From contig JADMJS010000152.1 of assembly GCA_018780435.1 (NCBI GenBank), positions 1-64,000 of the forward strand: a stretch of 64,000 nt of DNA. The letters are read 5' to 3'. Under the pieces are notes generated by a model. The model was not told where the DNA came from, ran no database searches, and was given only the letters and a program-made list of their open reading frames with translations. This document shows, in pieces, positions 36,236 through 44,778 of this stretch; within the stretch, counting starts at the first letter, position 1; each line of letters opens with the position of its first letter. Source of the stretch: Myxococcales bacterium. Its GTDB lineage: Bacteria; Myxococcota_A; UBA9042; GCA-2863065. Both the position numbers and the translations under genes were made by a program.

Positions 36236-36296
36236 ACGATTCGTACGCATGAAAGCGCGAGAGACGAGCCCCATTGATGAAATGCGTACGAATCGT
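36236..36296. promoter_or_regulatory. Perfect 15-bp inverted repeat, likely operator between drmD and xre
   Basis: ACGATTCGTACGCAT (36236-36250) and its exact reverse complement ATGCGTACGAATCGT (36282-36296) face each other across 31 bases. Each arm holds the palindrome CGTACG, so each could bind a small dimeric repressor. The arms end 18 bases before the drmD ATG and 11 bases before the xre ATG, so binding would block both genes. Centre-to-centre distance is 46 bases, a little over four helical turns, so the two sites lie on roughly the same DNA face. Confidence 0.75.
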
Positions 36297-36307
36297 CACT
36301 TTCAGTG

Positions 36308-36745
36308 ATGCACGTGGCCAAGGATGCTCGGCAGATGCCGCCTCATGTCGCATCGCCGATTCGTCAGCGCATCCGAGAGCATCGCGCGAAGCGCGGCTGG
36401 ACTCAGGCCAAGCTGGCCGAGCGCGCCGGGTTGGCGCTCGGCACGGTCGGCTTGGCGGAGCGAGGAAAGCACGACCCCCACCACGTCACCCTCGACGCCA
36501 TCGCACGTGCCTTTGGAATCACGGTCGAAGAGCTGATGATGCCGTACCGCATGTCGAGCCTGTCGGTGTCCGAACCGCCGCCCTCCCATGACGAACTCCC
36601 CCAATCGTTACGAGGGCTTGTCGACCTACTTCGAGACGAACCCGAGCCGGTGATACGCGTTGTCACCGCGGCCGCAAGGGCGATCGCGGACGAGCTCAAG
36701 CGGCGCTCTCCGGACACCCTGGGGAAGGCCCGGTCGTCCCGTTAG
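36308..36745 (+). CDS. XRE-family HTH regulator of the DISARM operon
   Basis: About 145 residues. The HTH is clear (RQRIREHRAKRGWTQAKLAE, RAGLALGTVGLAERG, then TLDAIARAFGITVEELM), followed by a C-terminal segment with LRGLVDLLRDEPEPVIRVV and a basic tail, likely for dimerisation. GTG at 36305 and ATG at 36308 are adjacent possible starts; ATG at 36335 also keeps the whole HTH. Divergent from drmD with the 15-bp inverted repeat between, it probably represses both itself and the DISARM operon, which is common for costly defence systems. The stop lies 9 bases from the convergent radC stop. Confidence 0.88.
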   Translation: MHVAKDARQMPPHVASPIRQRIREHRAKRGWTQAKLAERAGLALGTVGLAERGKHDPHHVTLDAIARAFGITVEELMMPYRMSSLSVSEPPPSHDELPQSLRGLVDLLRDEPEPVIRVVTAAARAIADELKRRSPDTLGKARSSR

Positions 36746-36754
36746 GGAATCGCT

Positions 36755-37525
36755 TCAAATTGAGACGTCATCTGCCGCGTCGTCACCCGACCTTCGAGGA
36801 GACCGACCGCCACGAATGCGTGGAGGGAGAGCATAGCCAGGATCCCGGCGCCGCAGCGACAGGTGCCCCGCGCGTGTGATCACGAGATGATCGACGAGCT
36901 CGATTCCGAGCGTCTCCCCGGCAGTTACCAACATCTCCGTTGCAGACAGGTCAGCTTCGCTCGCTCGTAGCTCCTCAGAGGGGTGGTTGTGGGCCACGAT
37001 GATACCGTTGGCGTTTGCGACCACGGCAGCCCTGAAGATCGCCTGAGGGCACATGGGCGAGCCAACCCGCGTACCGCGATGGACGTTCATCGTGCGAATC
37101 AAGCGCATTTGGCGGTCGAGAACGATCACATTGACGTGTTCAGTTGGTAGATCCGCCATCGTGGAGCGAAACAGCCGCGCCGCATCTCGCGGGCTATGGA
37201 TCACGGGTTGCTGCTCGGCTCGGCCGGACGTCGCCCGTCGCCCCAGTTCGATGGCAGCAAGGATTCGAGCGGTCCGGGCTGTCCCGAGACCCAGTCGAAC
37301 CCGGAGCTCGTCCGGATCGAGTCGCCCAATGGACTCACTGCCGTGCGCGTACGACACAAGATCAGACGCCATTGAAATCGCGCTACGTCCTCGGACACCT
37401 GTCCCGAGAAGTATCGCGATGAGCTCCTGGTCGGAGAGGGCTCCGGGGCCGTTGACGAACAGACGCTCACGAGGCCGTTCGAAAGGAGGTACTGAAGGCG
37501 CATTGGAGAGGGATGAAGCAGACAT
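36755..37525 (-). CDS. radC: RadC-family JAB-domain protein
   Basis: 256 residues from the ATG at 37525; the frame is open upstream but that part has no family similarity. The N-terminal helix-hairpin-helix-like region (RERLFVNGPGALSDQELIAI, LLGTGVRG) leads to a JAB/MPN metal domain with AHNHPSEELRASEAD, the full HxHP...SxxD zinc set. RadC proteins were once linked to DNA repair, but their function is unsettled; they are frequently found in mobile and defence regions. Here it closes the DISARM island and is convergent with the XRE gene. Role in defence is inferred from position only. Confidence 0.88.
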   Translation of the reverse strand: MSASSLSNAPSVPPFERPRERLFVNGPGALSDQELIAILLGTGVRGRSAISMASDLVSYAHGSESIGRLDPDELRVRLGLGTARTARILAAIELGRRATSGRAEQQPVIHSPRDAARLFRSTMADLPTEHVNVIVLDRQMRLIRTMNVHRGTRVGSPMCPQAIFRAAVVANANGIIVAHNHPSEELRASEADLSATEMLVTAGETLGIELVDHLVITRAGHLSLRRRDPGYALPPRIRGGRSPRRSGDDAADDVSI

Positions 37526-37927
37526 CTGATGCACTCCGGATCTGAACATCCGTATAGCCCGCTTCCAGCCCCCTCGCAACCTGTGATTGTTCAACCACGC
37601 ACTCAACATCCGCCTGAATCGACCCCCTCTCTCGAATTGCCGACAGCAGTCCTGAAGCGTCAGATGCGCAGTTCTGCAGGAGGGGGCAGTTCGATGCACT
37701 TGGCTTCGCAGGTAAGGGCTCTACCGAGGCCAAGTGGGAGAGTCGACCGACCCGGGCGGGGATGCGGCGCGAGGCAAAACGAACCGCTTAGTTTCGCCCA
37801 AGTCGTGAGGTGGGCACCTTGGACATGAAGTCCGAAGATGCCGAAGGAGCCAAATTGACCCGACCACCCCGGTGGGCATAGCGTGCGCCACCAGCGAAGC
37901 ACCGCTGGAGGAGGACCGGGGCCAACC
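37526..37927. other. Intergenic region of about 400 bases with no supported gene
   Basis: The stretch between radC and the next membrane protein gene holds no frame with a believable product. It must contain the radC promoter (reading left) and the promoter of the permease pair (reading right), but I can name no clear -35/-10 pair. The right end carries GGAGGAGGACCGGGG, a strong ribosome binding site region for the ATG at 37928. It marks the right border of the defence island. Confidence 0.5.
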
Positions 37928-38293
37928 ATGCCCACCGAGCGCATCATCTCCATTGTCGTCGGCTCGCTCGTGATGATTGCGATCCTCTACATCGTGGTCT
38001 GGCCCCACATCAGGCGAAGGATGCTCCTGAATTCGGGGCGCCCGGCGCGGGCGGTGGTCAGGCACATCGAGCGCTCCCACATCAAGAACGAGAACAAGCA
38101 GTACCTGCACAAGGTGGTGCTGGAAGTGCACCTCGACGGGGCTGCGCCATTCGAGGCGACGGTCACGGAGCTGCTCCCGTGGCTCCACGGCGAGGGGACC
38201 GGCCTCATCGGCACCGACTTCGAGGTGCGTGTTCACAGGACCAACCTGAACTGGGTCACGATCGTCGGTCCCAGACGGACGTTGCCCGGTTGA
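37928..38293 (+). CDS. Small single-pass membrane protein
   Basis: 121 residues with one N-terminal helix (IISIVVGSLVMIAILYIVVW) and a soluble domain starting NSGRPARAVVRHIERS and ending NLNWVTIVGPRRTLPG. The VVRHIERS, VLEVHLDG and FEATV pattern recalls small DUF3592-like membrane proteins, but the match is weak. ATG at 37928 has GGAGG upstream; the frame begins 15 codons earlier without one. The stop TGA overlaps the TTG start of the following permease gene (TTGA), so the two are translated together. Confidence 0.72.
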   Translation: MPTERIISIVVGSLVMIAILYIVVWPHIRRRMLLNSGRPARAVVRHIERSHIKNENKQYLHKVVLEVHLDGAAPFEATVTELLPWLHGEGTGLIGTDFEVRVHRTNLNWVTIVGPRRTLPG

Positions 38294-39423
38294 GCGACGA
38301 GGACGAAACCACCGTGCGCGCTGAGCCCAGCCACCGTGCACGGTCACGGCATTCAGGACCGCCGCGCGATCGCACGACGCTGGTGACCTTCTTCATGCTC
38401 ATGAGCGCCGGGCTCTACCTGGCGTTCTCGATGGTGTCCGACTACCTGGTCCCCATCATCCTCGGCGCTTTCCTCGCGACGCTGTCTTTCCCTCTTTATC
38501 GCGCGCTTCGGGTTCGCCGCGTCGGACCCAAGTTCGCCGCCGCGACGGTGACACTGCTCCTGGTCCTTATCATCGTCGTGCCTCTCGCGGGTCTCATCAA
38601 CCTCGCGTTCGGTCAGGCGTCGGTGCTGCTCACGACCATCGCCGAGCAACAAGGCACGCTCTCACCGAAGGCGCTCGTCGAGCGTGTCACTCAGTGGCTG
38701 GCCTTGCAGCACCTGCTCCCCGACGCCGCCGTCATCGAACGTCAGCTCGCGGCAGGCCTTCAGAGCGCCGCGAATTGGGCGGCCGGCTCCGCGCTCGGGG
38801 CCGCGTCCGATCTGCCCGCCGTCATCCTCGACCTCGCGCTGGCGAGCGCGTCCTGCTTCTTCCTGCTCCTCGATGGACGTCGGTTTCTCAACTGGATCTT
38901 GCTGCGCATACCGCTCGACCGTGATGTGCAGTTGACCCTCGTCCGCTCGCTTCAGGAGACGACGGTGTCCGCGATCCTCGCCACCTTGGCCGCGGCGGGC
39001 GTTCAGTCGCTGCTCATGCTCGTGAGTTTCCTCTCGCTCGGCGTCCCCATGGCGGTTCTGGCGGCGGGAGCGACCTTCGTTTTCGCGTGGATCCCGATCG
39101 TGGGCAGCACCCCGGTCTGGGTCGGCGGCGCCATCTTCTTGTATGCCCAGGACTCCCCCGCCCGAGCCGTCTTCATGATCCTCTGCGGCTTCATTACCGG
39201 CATCAGCGACAACCTCGTCCGGCCCATGGTCCTGAAAGGCAAGGTCGACATGCACCCGCTCCTCGCGCTCGTCGCGATTTTCGGCGGTATCCAGATGTTC
39301 GGCATCTTCGGGGTCTTCATCGGTCCAGTCATTGCCGCAGCGGTAGTGGCGCTGCTCGATGTGTGGCCGTCCGTGGGCAGCCGCTTCCGGCTCTTGCCCT
39401 TCAGGTCCTCAGACGACCCCTGA
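38290..39423 (+). CDS. AI-2E family transporter (PerM-like permease)
   Basis: 377 residues with about eight hydrophobic helices. The C-terminal part has the AI-2E/PerM layout: FAWIPIVGSTPVWVGGAIFL, then GISDNLVRPMVLKGKVDMHP, then GIFGVFIGPVIAAAVVAL. Such proteins export small molecules; some act on autoinducer-2 and others as sodium/proton antiporters, so the substrate here is open. The start is taken as TTG at 38290, which overlaps the upstream stop by TTGA and puts a polar, basic tail before the first helix. No ATG lies closer than the first membrane segment. Confidence 0.85.
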   Translation: MSDEDETTVRAEPSHRARSRHSGPPRDRTTLVTFFMLMSAGLYLAFSMVSDYLVPIILGAFLATLSFPLYRALRVRRVGPKFAAATVTLLLVLIIVVPLAGLINLAFGQASVLLTTIAEQQGTLSPKALVERVTQWLALQHLLPDAAVIERQLAAGLQSAANWAAGSALGAASDLPAVILDLALASASCFFLLLDGRRFLNWILLRIPLDRDVQLTLVRSLQETTVSAILATLAAAGVQSLLMLVSFLSLGVPMAVLAAGATFVFAWIPIVGSTPVWVGGAIFLYAQDSPARAVFMILCGFITGISDNLVRPMVLKGKVDMHPLLALVAIFGGIQMFGIFGVFIGPVIAAAVVALLDVWPSVGSRFRLLPFRSSDDP

Positions 39424-39649
39424 TCGCGCTCCGGACTTCGCCAATCTGATGGACTGATGACGCGCCATGAGGACGTGTCATTCGCCTGAGCCCCGCCCTC
39501 GCTCCGTTCTGAGTACCTCGAGCGGCCGCGGCTCGCCCCTTGCATGGGCCGGCAATGGCGTAGGCGCTTCAGGTCCGATTTGGCATGACGCCATCAACGC
39601 TATCCATACGACGGCGTTCCTCACGTGGCTCAGTGGCCACGGCGACAAG

Positions 39650-39804
39650 TTGATCGGCAGCAGCCTCGACGTGCGCGTCTACGATGGGCGGCCGACCTGG
39701 GTCGCAAGGTGCCTTACCGGCAGTGGGTGGTTTCACTGCCTTTCGAGCTTCCAATGCTGGTGGCGTTCGACTCCGACGTGGCGAACGCAGCTCGGCGAAG
39801 GACA
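39650..39804 (+). pseudogene. Remnant of an IS91-type transposase
   Basis: One frame reads RKVPYRQWVVSLPFEL followed by LVAFDSDVANA (from about 39703). This is the block after the zinc ribbon of IS91/Y2-type transposases, which typically read VPxRQWVxSLPxxLRxxLAxD. The frame is lost on both sides: no zinc ribbon Cys set before it and no HUH or Tyr pair after it. Fragments of other frames continue to about 40070 with an acidic end that I cannot place. No terminal sites are visible. It is a scar of past transposition. Confidence 0.6.
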
Positions 39805-40229
39805 GCATCGCGACATCATCGATTTTCGCGGCAGTGCACTCGCTCGCCGCCGAGGACGGCGTTCTCGGCACGCCCGCCGACAGTCGACTCCGCGCCTTGC
39901 ACGGCGCCCGAGAGGACGAGGTGGTGGGTGAGGTGTGCTGTCCGCGCGCCGCCTTCGAAGAGCGCGAGCTCGACCGGGCGATGTTGGTCGAGCGGGAGTT
40001 CGGGTTCACAGAGGGCGAGTTCGACCGCCGAGTCGCCGAGTTCGAGCTGGACTCGGACGATTGCGACTGAGCGCGGCGTCTAGAAAGTCGCGACGGTTAT
40101 GGGCCCGTGCAAGCCTGCCATCCATCGAGTGATTCGCTCACGCCGTGTGCTAGGCTCCTTCGAATCAGGTCCAACCGTGGCGTTACCGCGTTCCCTTGCG
40201 ATTTCGGCCGACGTCGGAGGTGCTTCTAC

Positions 40230-42650
40230 GTGATTCAGGATCGGACGCGAGAGGGGTCGACGGCCACGATGTGGCTGCTCTTGGTCAGCGCCCTAGCACA
40301 TGGCTGCGGCGGCGAGTCCAAGTCGGGGCCGGCCCACGTCGATGCACCGGACATCCTCGTGTCCGACGTGAGCGATGTGCTCGATACGTCGTTCGTCGAC
40401 GTTGCGCTCGCGGACGTCGACCAAGGTGACGCAGATGATGTCGATGCGGACGATGCTCCGGCCGAACTCGTCGACCGCTCGGATCCAGAGACGCCGGTGT
40501 CCTCGGACATTGACTCGCATGAGCTGATCGAGCTCGACGATGACGCGTTTTTCGACGCGATGGGCGGTGGGGTGGATGTCACCGTCACCGACTCTGGAAG
40601 CGACGAGTCGTCGGATGTCTATGATGAGCCAGACGTTGGTCCCTGTTGCGAGGTCGAGCCAATCTGCGCCCAAGGCACCTCGTGTCGGGCCTTGGCCCCA
40701 AGTGGCGAGACCCAAAGGTGTCTCCCAACGGCGCTCGAACCGGGCGCGTGTTTCTTGAACTCGGACTGCGGTTCCGACGAGTCCGTGGTGTGTCTCCACC
40801 CAAAGATCCGCGCCTGTGGTCTGCCGTCGGAACCCGGAGTTTGCGGGAGCCTGTGGCCGCCGTGTTGCGAAGTGGATAGCCAGTGTGGCGAGGGCCAATC
40901 CTGCGTGGGCGGTTTCTGCTGGGATGACAGTCCGCTCACCTGTGCCGGCGGCACCCAGACCTGGGAGCTCTGCCTCCCCGGCTATGAATGCACCGCCGTC
41001 GGGCAAGGGTTCAGCGGGCTTTGTTCGGATGGTGCGTGGCCACCAAGCGTCGGAGCCTGCATCGCCAGTTCTATGGGTGGGGTTTGTTCGATGGTCCCCC
41101 AGGGGTCCTTCGGCGAATGCGACAATGAGCTTGGATGGCACTGGGTGGGGAACACATGCGAACAGGCGATCGGCTGCTCGTGCGAACCGTACTGCGACGC
41201 CATGTTTTCGACCGAGGCCGAGTGCCTCGCGCGCTGCTTGCCTGCGGCCTGCTGCCTGAGTGACCTTGATTGTCCTTCGGGAAGTCACTGCCTTCCGACT
41301 CACGGCGACCACCATCAGACTCGTGGTGGTTTCTGCGTCGCGATTCCCCCTGTCGGCGTGTGTTGGGGAGATGCCGATTGTGGACCCTTCGAGCGTTGCC
41401 AGGGGACCGAGGTCGGCGCGTGCAGTGCCGGAGGACAAGTCTTGGATTCCACTCCAGTTCCAGGCAAGTGCGTTGCCGCCTTTCGGCGCTGTCACGCGCC
41501 AGATGGGTGTCCGGGCGGGCTCGTATGCGTCGGACGAACAGGTGACTCGGCCGGGACATGCCTACTCTCGCCGCTTCCTGGCCAGTGTTGGACCGCTATG
41601 GACTGCGCTTCCGGCGAGTGGTGTGGGGGAGCCACCTTGTGCGACATAGACCCTGGTTGCAAACCGGCACCCGGTGTATGCGCCCCCACGCCTGTTGGCT
41701 GTTGCTCGACCTCGTCGGACTGTCTTGCCGATCAGGCGTGCGCGCTCACATCATTGGCGAGTCCCTGGGCGACACTGGGGCAAGGTACGGGGTTGTGCGT
41801 CGTGGACGCCGGTGGCACGGGGTGCGTCGATAATGACGACTGCATCGAGAAGGGCACTCGCTGCGTGGGTGTTCAAAGCGACTGCGAGAGCGGCGCTTTT
41901 GCGGTCGGTACCTGTGCGGTGGACCCTTCGTATTGTTGTGCGTCCGATGAGGACTGCCCCTCCGGCCATCTCTGCGTCGGCGACATCGCGGCTGGCGCTG
42001 GCACATGCAGGCCGCCTCCTCCGGCCGGGCGTTGCCGTCGGGACTCCGATTGTACCGCGGGTGCGGAGTGTGTTGGTGCCGAGTGGTGCATGGGGTGCAC
42101 GGACTGTCCGGCGCAGTTCGGTACGTGCGCTCCATCAGGGGCAACGTGCTGCGTCGATGACGCCGACTGCGCTTCGAGTCTCCGATGCTCAACCATTCCC
42201 GGCTCGAAAGAGCCTGGCGTTTGTGTGTCGTTGTGGACCCTCTTGGGCCCGCCCGAACCGACCTGCTTTCGCGACGAACACTGCACTGGCGGCAGGATCT
42301 GCGTGATGGAGACCCCGCTCGCGTGCCCCAACATGACTCAAGTGGACAGTTGGGTCTGCGGATACATGCAGAGCCCCGAGGAGTGCATCACCGGCCGTTG
42401 CCGGCCCCCTCTGGGGGTTGCCTGTAAAACCGCGGATGACTGTCCGCCCGCGTGGGCGTGCCTCAACGTGAATGCGGCAAGATACGACGACGGGTCGGTC
42501 CCGCTTGGAACGAGTTCTGGCGCGTGTGCACCGCCTCTGAACGAGGGCGAGTGTTGGACGACGGTTGACTGCGCATCCGGATCGCAGTGCATCGGCGCGT
42601 TCCTAAGCGACCGACCGCTCCCGGGATCTTGCCTCGTACCGCCGACTTGA
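40230..42650 (+). CDS. Cys-rich repeat lipoprotein or exported protein
   Basis: About 806 residues. A short hydrophobic N-terminus (MWLLLVSALAHGCGG) suggests a lipoprotein with Cys just after, although the lipobox is imperfect. Starts at GTG 40230 and ATG 40269 are both possible. An acidic linker of about 100 residues (VSDVSDVLDTSFVDV, DADDVDADDAPAE) precedes some 13-14 repeats of the kind CCxxDxDCxxGxxCxG (DSDCTAGAECVGAEWC, SDEDCPSGHLC, TTVDCASGSQC). The repeats are like those of myxobacterial and bradymonad Dickkopf/EGF-like surface proteins. Disulphide-rich, probably outside the cell. No enzyme domain is seen. It lies alone, after the transposase scar. Confidence 0.75.
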   Translation: MIQDRTREGSTATMWLLLVSALAHGCGGESKSGPAHVDAPDILVSDVSDVLDTSFVDVALADVDQGDADDVDADDAPAELVDRSDPETPVSSDIDSHELIELDDDAFFDAMGGGVDVTVTDSGSDESSDVYDEPDVGPCCEVEPICAQGTSCRALAPSGETQRCLPTALEPGACFLNSDCGSDESVVCLHPKIRACGLPSEPGVCGSLWPPCCEVDSQCGEGQSCVGGFCWDDSPLTCAGGTQTWELCLPGYECTAVGQGFSGLCSDGAWPPSVGACIASSMGGVCSMVPQGSFGECDNELGWHWVGNTCEQAIGCSCEPYCDAMFSTEAECLARCLPAACCLSDLDCPSGSHCLPTHGDHHQTRGGFCVAIPPVGVCWGDADCGPFERCQGTEVGACSAGGQVLDSTPVPGKCVAAFRRCHAPDGCPGGLVCVGRTGDSAGTCLLSPLPGQCWTAMDCASGEWCGGATLCDIDPGCKPAPGVCAPTPVGCCSTSSDCLADQACALTSLASPWATLGQGTGLCVVDAGGTGCVDNDDCIEKGTRCVGVQSDCESGAFAVGTCAVDPSYCCASDEDCPSGHLCVGDIAAGAGTCRPPPPAGRCRRDSDCTAGAECVGAEWCMGCTDCPAQFGTCAPSGATCCVDDADCASSLRCSTIPGSKEPGVCVSLWTLLGPPEPTCFRDEHCTGGRICVMETPLACPNMTQVDSWVCGYMQSPEECITGRCRPPLGVACKTADDCPPAWACLNVNAARYDDGSVPLGTSSGACAPPLNEGECWTTVDCASGSQCIGAFLSDRPLPGSCLVPPT

Positions 42651-42654
42651 GCCG

Positions 42655-43140
42655 CTATGCGAATCTCGAGGCCGGCAACGCTCGGGCAAGTGACCCGCGA
42701 AACGCGGCGAACAAGGCGGCGGCGGTCGCCTTGTCAGGCAGGCCGAGTTGGCGCAGGTGGTTCTCGGACAATGCGGGCACTGGCGCCTCGGCCAGCTCCG
42801 CGAGTGCCGCCTCCGACGCGGCGGCGGTTGAGCGGAGAGCTTCAGTATCTAGCCGAGGTTTCGATCAAGCCGCGATGCTTCAGGCAAGTGGAGCATGGCG
42901 CGACTCATCTCGGGCGATGGCGGCCATGGCCGCCGCGATGTCCGGATCCGCCACGTTGGCGGCGAACCGCGGCGGGGCGACCCGTCCGGGAGCGGACCGG
43001 CGCGCCGCCCACGGACACGACCTTCTGATCGAGGCACGTCGGCTTGCCAGCCTGGGCGACGGCGCCAGAGCGTACGAGCTGAGCGGCCGACGCCACGACG
43101 TCGAGAGCGACGCCGAGGGGGCCACCGGCGACGCCATCAA
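42655..43140 (-). pseudogene. Decayed ferritin-like protein gene
   Basis: One minus-strand frame reads ADPDIAAAMAAIARDESRHA, a ferritin/rubrerythrin-like helix with the ExxH iron motif, then PLA followed by TGA, SIAA, a second TGA, and then SKPRLDTEALRSTA running on in the same frame to LFAAFRGSLARALPASRFA and a proper TAG at 42655. Both TGAs sit where relatives carry Trp (LAWxIAAW), so each is explained by a TGG to TGA change. Upstream of about 43000 the frame loses similarity, and no start is evident. Neighbouring genes use TGA as stop, so recoding is unlikely. Confidence 0.6.
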
Positions 43141-43267
43141 AGACGAGGTGGTAGAACATCTGGCAAGAACGGACCGAAATTTGTCGGTCCCGCCACTTCC
43201 GCCCGGTCACGCGGCCGACGAGACTGCCCCATGAGGCCCGCTACATCGGGCCCACGGAGGTAAGGCG

Positions 43268-44101
43268 ATGATGGTGACTGAGCGAGACGACGACATGGAC
43301 GACTTCGAACGTCGCGAGGTCGATCTCCTCGGGACGAGCCGAACCGTGTGGGTGTCTGGCGTCGGACCGGCCGTCATCGTGATGTCGGAGATGCCGGGGA
43401 TCAGCCCCGACGTGATGCGTTTCGCGCGTTGGGTCCGCGATGCCGGGTTCACGACCTACCTGCCGTCGCTCTTCGGTCGTGATGGGGCTTACCCGCGAAC
43501 GGAGGAGGGCCGGGCCGTGCTCCACCGAGCCTGCGTGAGCGCCGAGTTCAACGCGTTGGCGCGGAACGCGTCGAGCCCAGTGACGCTGTGGCTGCGATCG
43601 CTGGCGTCACGGGCGCTGACGGAGTGCGGCGGGGTCGGCGTCGGTGCGATCGGGATGTGCTTCACCGGCAACTTCGCGCTCTCGATGATGCTCGAGCCTG
43701 CCGTGCTGGCCCCGGTCCTCTGCCAGCCGTCGTTGCCGCTCGGCGCCCCGGGCGCACTTCAGATCGCGCCGGGTGAGCTGGCCTGCGTGAGAGCGCGACT
43801 CGAGCGTGAACGGCTCACGGTGCTGGGCTACCGCTTCGAGGACGACCGTCACTGCACGCGCGAACGTTTCGACGCCTACCGCGCGGCGCTCGGAGAGCAC
43901 TTCGTCGCGCGTGAGCTGCCCGCGCTTTCGGCCCACCCGAGCCCGCCGCCCTTCTTCGCCGACGTCGTCGGGTGCGCGCACAGCGTCGTCACGGCGCACC
44001 TCGTCGATGCCGCCGGCGAACCGACCGCGGCGGCGAGGGACGAGATCATTGCATTTCTGGTCTTCCGACTGCGCACTCAAGGATCAGCATGGACGCCATG
44101 A
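43268..44101 (+). CDS. Dienelactone hydrolase family protein
   Basis: 277 residues with an alpha/beta-hydrolase fold. The nucleophile elbow is GAIGMCFTGNFAL, with Cys as nucleophile as in dienelactone hydrolases; the likely His is in CAHSVVT near the end. The early VIVMSEMPGISP and FARWVRDAGFTTYLP are also typical. It probably cleaves a lactone or thioester-like compound. The start ATG follows GGAGGTAAGGCG closely. The stop overlaps the following GST-like gene by 13 bases, and that gene overlaps a cupin gene, so the three form one operon. Confidence 0.87.
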   Translation: MMVTERDDDMDDFERREVDLLGTSRTVWVSGVGPAVIVMSEMPGISPDVMRFARWVRDAGFTTYLPSLFGRDGAYPRTEEGRAVLHRACVSAEFNALARNASSPVTLWLRSLASRALTECGGVGVGAIGMCFTGNFALSMMLEPAVLAPVLCQPSLPLGAPGALQIAPGELACVRARLERERLTVLGYRFEDDRHCTRERFDAYRAALGEHFVARELPALSAHPSPPPFFADVVGCAHSVVTAHLVDAAGEPTAAARDEIIAFLVFRLRTQGSAWTP

Positions 44102-44778
44102 CGATCGCGGAACCACGACACGGCCTCACCCTGGTCGGACGCCGCACGTCGCACTTCACCCGGGTGGTCGCGATCGTGGCCGACGAGCTCGGCGTCGAGG
44201 TCGAGCGTCGATCGGTACGCGATCTCGCCAGTCAAGACTGCGCGTCGTACGGGGGCAACCCAGCCCTGAAGCTGCCCGTGCTCCTCACGCCGACGGGGGC
44301 GGTATACGGCACCGAGAACATCTGCCGGGCGCTCGTGCGTCGTGCGGGCGGTGCTCGGAAGGCGTTCTTTACGGAGGACCTCACTGACGAGCGCGCCCAG
44401 AGCGCCCAAGAGCTCGTCTGGCACGCCATGAGCGCCCAGGTCCAGTGGGTGATGGGCACACGAGTCTGCGGACTCCCGAGTGATAACGAGTACTTCGTGA
44501 AGTGCAGGCTCGGCCTCGAAGGCGCGCTCAAGTGGCTCGAAGCGCACCTGGACGCGGTCCTCTCGACGCTCCCGGCGGGGCAGGGCCTCAGCCTGTTCGA
44601 AGTAACGCTCTTCTGCCTCATCGAGCACCTCGCCTTTCGACCCACGGTGCCGCTCGAGGCCTATCCCGGCCTCACCCGCTTCGCCCATCTGTACGGCGAG
44701 CGACCGGCGTGCCAGCGTACGCCGTACCCCTCCGAACCAATCCTAGCCCCGACTTCCAAGGAGCCACCGACATGCTGA
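44089..44778 (+). CDS. Glutathione S-transferase-like protein
   Basis: 229 residues. The N-terminal thioredoxin-like half has LTLVGRRTSHFTRVVAIVAD, GGNPALKLPVLLTP and a GTENICRALV segment in place of the usual ES glutathione-binding motif; the C-terminal helical half ends with FEVTLFCLIEHLAFRPTVPL and YPGLTRFAHLYGERPACQRT, typical of GSTs. It likely conjugates or reduces a small electrophile. The ATG at 44089 lies inside the end of the hydrolase gene (13-base overlap); the frame is open further upstream but only as a shadow of that gene. Coupled in turn to the cupin gene. Confidence 0.83.
   Translation: MDAMTIAEPRHGLTLVGRRTSHFTRVVAIVADELGVEVERRSVRDLASQDCASYGGNPALKLPVLLTPTGAVYGTENICRALVRRAGGARKAFFTEDLTDERAQSAQELVWHAMSAQVQWVMGTRVCGLPSDNEYFVKCRLGLEGALKWLEAHLDAVLSTLPAGQGLSLFEVTLFCLIEHLAFRPTVPLEAYPGLTRFAHLYGERPACQRTPYPSEPILAPTSKEPPTC

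Noticed and set aside
36218-36274. Longer N-terminus for DrmD
   Set aside because: Starts at 36250 and 36274 would translate through the operator-like repeat and give residues without similarity to the family start.
37721-38347. Minus-strand frame opposite the small membrane protein
   Set aside because: The plus-strand gene has a good ribosome binding site, a membrane helix and stop/start coupling to the permease.
42880-42900. TGA read as Trp (recoding) in the ferritin-like frame
   Set aside because: Many neighbouring genes end in TGA at the expected place, so a simple loss of function is more likely.
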